Shown here: in pieces, positions 6,342 to 6,678 of the stretch
Layout of the letters: each line of letters starts with the position of its first letter
Numbering within the stretch: the stretch's first letter is position 1
NCBI GenBank assembly: GCA_035711385.1
Contig: DASTCG010000099.1
Coordinates: 1 to 6,678, forward strand
Direction of reading: 5' to 3'
Length of the DNA: 6,678 nucleotides
DNA from: JACDAN01 sp035711385
GTDB lineage: Bacteria; Actinomycetota; Thermoleophilia; Gaiellales; Gaiellaceae
Position numbers and translations under genes: made by a program
Notes under the pieces: model-generated
What the model saw: the letters and a program-made list of their open reading frames with translations, nothing else
What the model was told of the DNA's origin: nothing
Databases searched by the model: none

Positions 6342-6678
6342 TTAAGGGCGATCCGTGGGGCCCGAGCCGTCTCCGGAGTCGGGCGCCATGAAGGGGTAGC
6401 GGTAGTCCCGCGGTGGGACGAACGTCTCCTTGATCGTCCGGGGGCTGACCCAGCGGATCAGGTTCCACATCGAGCCCGCTTTGTCGTTCGTCCCAGACCC
6501 GCGCGACCCGCCGAACGGCTGCTGGCCGACGATGGCGCCGGTCGGCTTGTCGTTCACGTAGAAGTTGCCGGCCGTGTAGCGCAGCCGCTCCTCGGCCTGG
6601 TCGATCGCCGCGCGGTCCTCGGAGAACACGGCGCCGGTGAGCGCGTACGGGTTGTCGTCGACGAGCTCGAGCGTCTCG
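6342..6678 (-). CDS. pruA: 1-pyrroline-5-carboxylate dehydrogenase, C-terminal 111 residues (5' part beyond window)
   Basis: Second enzyme of proline catabolism: it oxidises glutamate gamma-semialdehyde (from pyrroline-5-carboxylate) to glutamate with NAD+, in the cytoplasm. Only the C-terminus is visible. It has the block DNPYALTGAVFS, then AGNFYVNDKPTGA, GQQPFGGSRGSGTNDKAGS, then WNLIRWVSPRTIKETFVPP and DYRYPFM, which are characteristic of the stand-alone P5C dehydrogenase (PruA/RocA) branch of the aldehyde dehydrogenases. The catalytic Cys and Glu lie beyond the edge. A short polar tail (APDSGDGSGPTDRP) follows the usual family end and stops at TAA 6344-6342. Whether a PutA-type proline dehydrogenase domain or a neighbouring proline dehydrogenase gene lies upstream cannot be seen. 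The alternative symbol is rocA. Confidence 0.93.
   Translation of the reverse strand, partial: ETLELVDDNPYALTGAVFSEDRAAIDQAEERLRYTAGNFYVNDKPTGAIVGQQPFGGSRGSGTNDKAGSMWNLIRWVSPRTIKETFVPPRDYRYPFMAPDSGDGSGPTDRP

Noticed and set aside
1..6678. tRNA, rRNA, CRISPR array, insertion sequence or attachment site
   Set aside because: No cloverleaf, no spaced direct repeats, and no transposase or integrase motif seen on either strand; coding regions fill the window.

Overview
The window reads as a high-GC actinobacterial chromosome. Third-codon positions are almost all G or C, GTG starts are common, clear Shine-Dalgarno sequences are scarce, and the secreted proteins (cupredoxin-like, calcium-repeat plus Asp-box propeller) resemble those often met in Thermoleophilia (Gaiella/Solirubrobacter-like). 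That placement is an inference from style and gene content; no rRNA or other phylogenetic marker except uvrC is present. I see no mobile element, CRISPR array, tRNA or rRNA.

Six protein genes fill nearly all of the window. From left to right they are: (1) a membrane-anchored clan GH-A glycoside hydrolase on the minus strand, running off the left edge; (2) uvrC on the plus strand, complete, starting 26 bp from the hydrolase start; (3) a secreted two-domain cupredoxin-like protein on the minus strand; (4) an ArsR-type winged-helix regulator with a large N-terminal domain resembling DUF5937, on the plus strand; (5) a secreted protein with calcium-binding-type repeats and a sialidase-like Asp-box propeller, on the minus strand; (6) the C-terminal end of 1-pyrroline-5-carboxylate dehydrogenase (pruA/rocA), minus strand, running off the right edge.

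The layout is an alternation of strands with almost no spacer. There are two divergent junctions (hydrolase/uvrC, cupredoxin/regulator). There are two convergent junctions where the coding regions overlap by 4 bp and 14 bp, each with a possible stem-loop over the stop codons. Only pruA and the propeller gene run in the same direction, about 46 bp apart. The genes do not form one pathway: uvrC is DNA repair, pruA is proline catabolism, and three of the others are cell-surface or exported proteins.

The most interesting unit is the divergent pair cupredoxin/regulator. A perfect 7-bp inverted repeat lies between the two genes, and the regulator carries a local His/Cys cluster that could bind metal. 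The cupredoxin has a second domain that has kept the fold signature but lost most copper ligands. A local regulatory circuit is a hypothesis only. The rest of the window is ordinary, and I do not see a clearly new multi-gene system.
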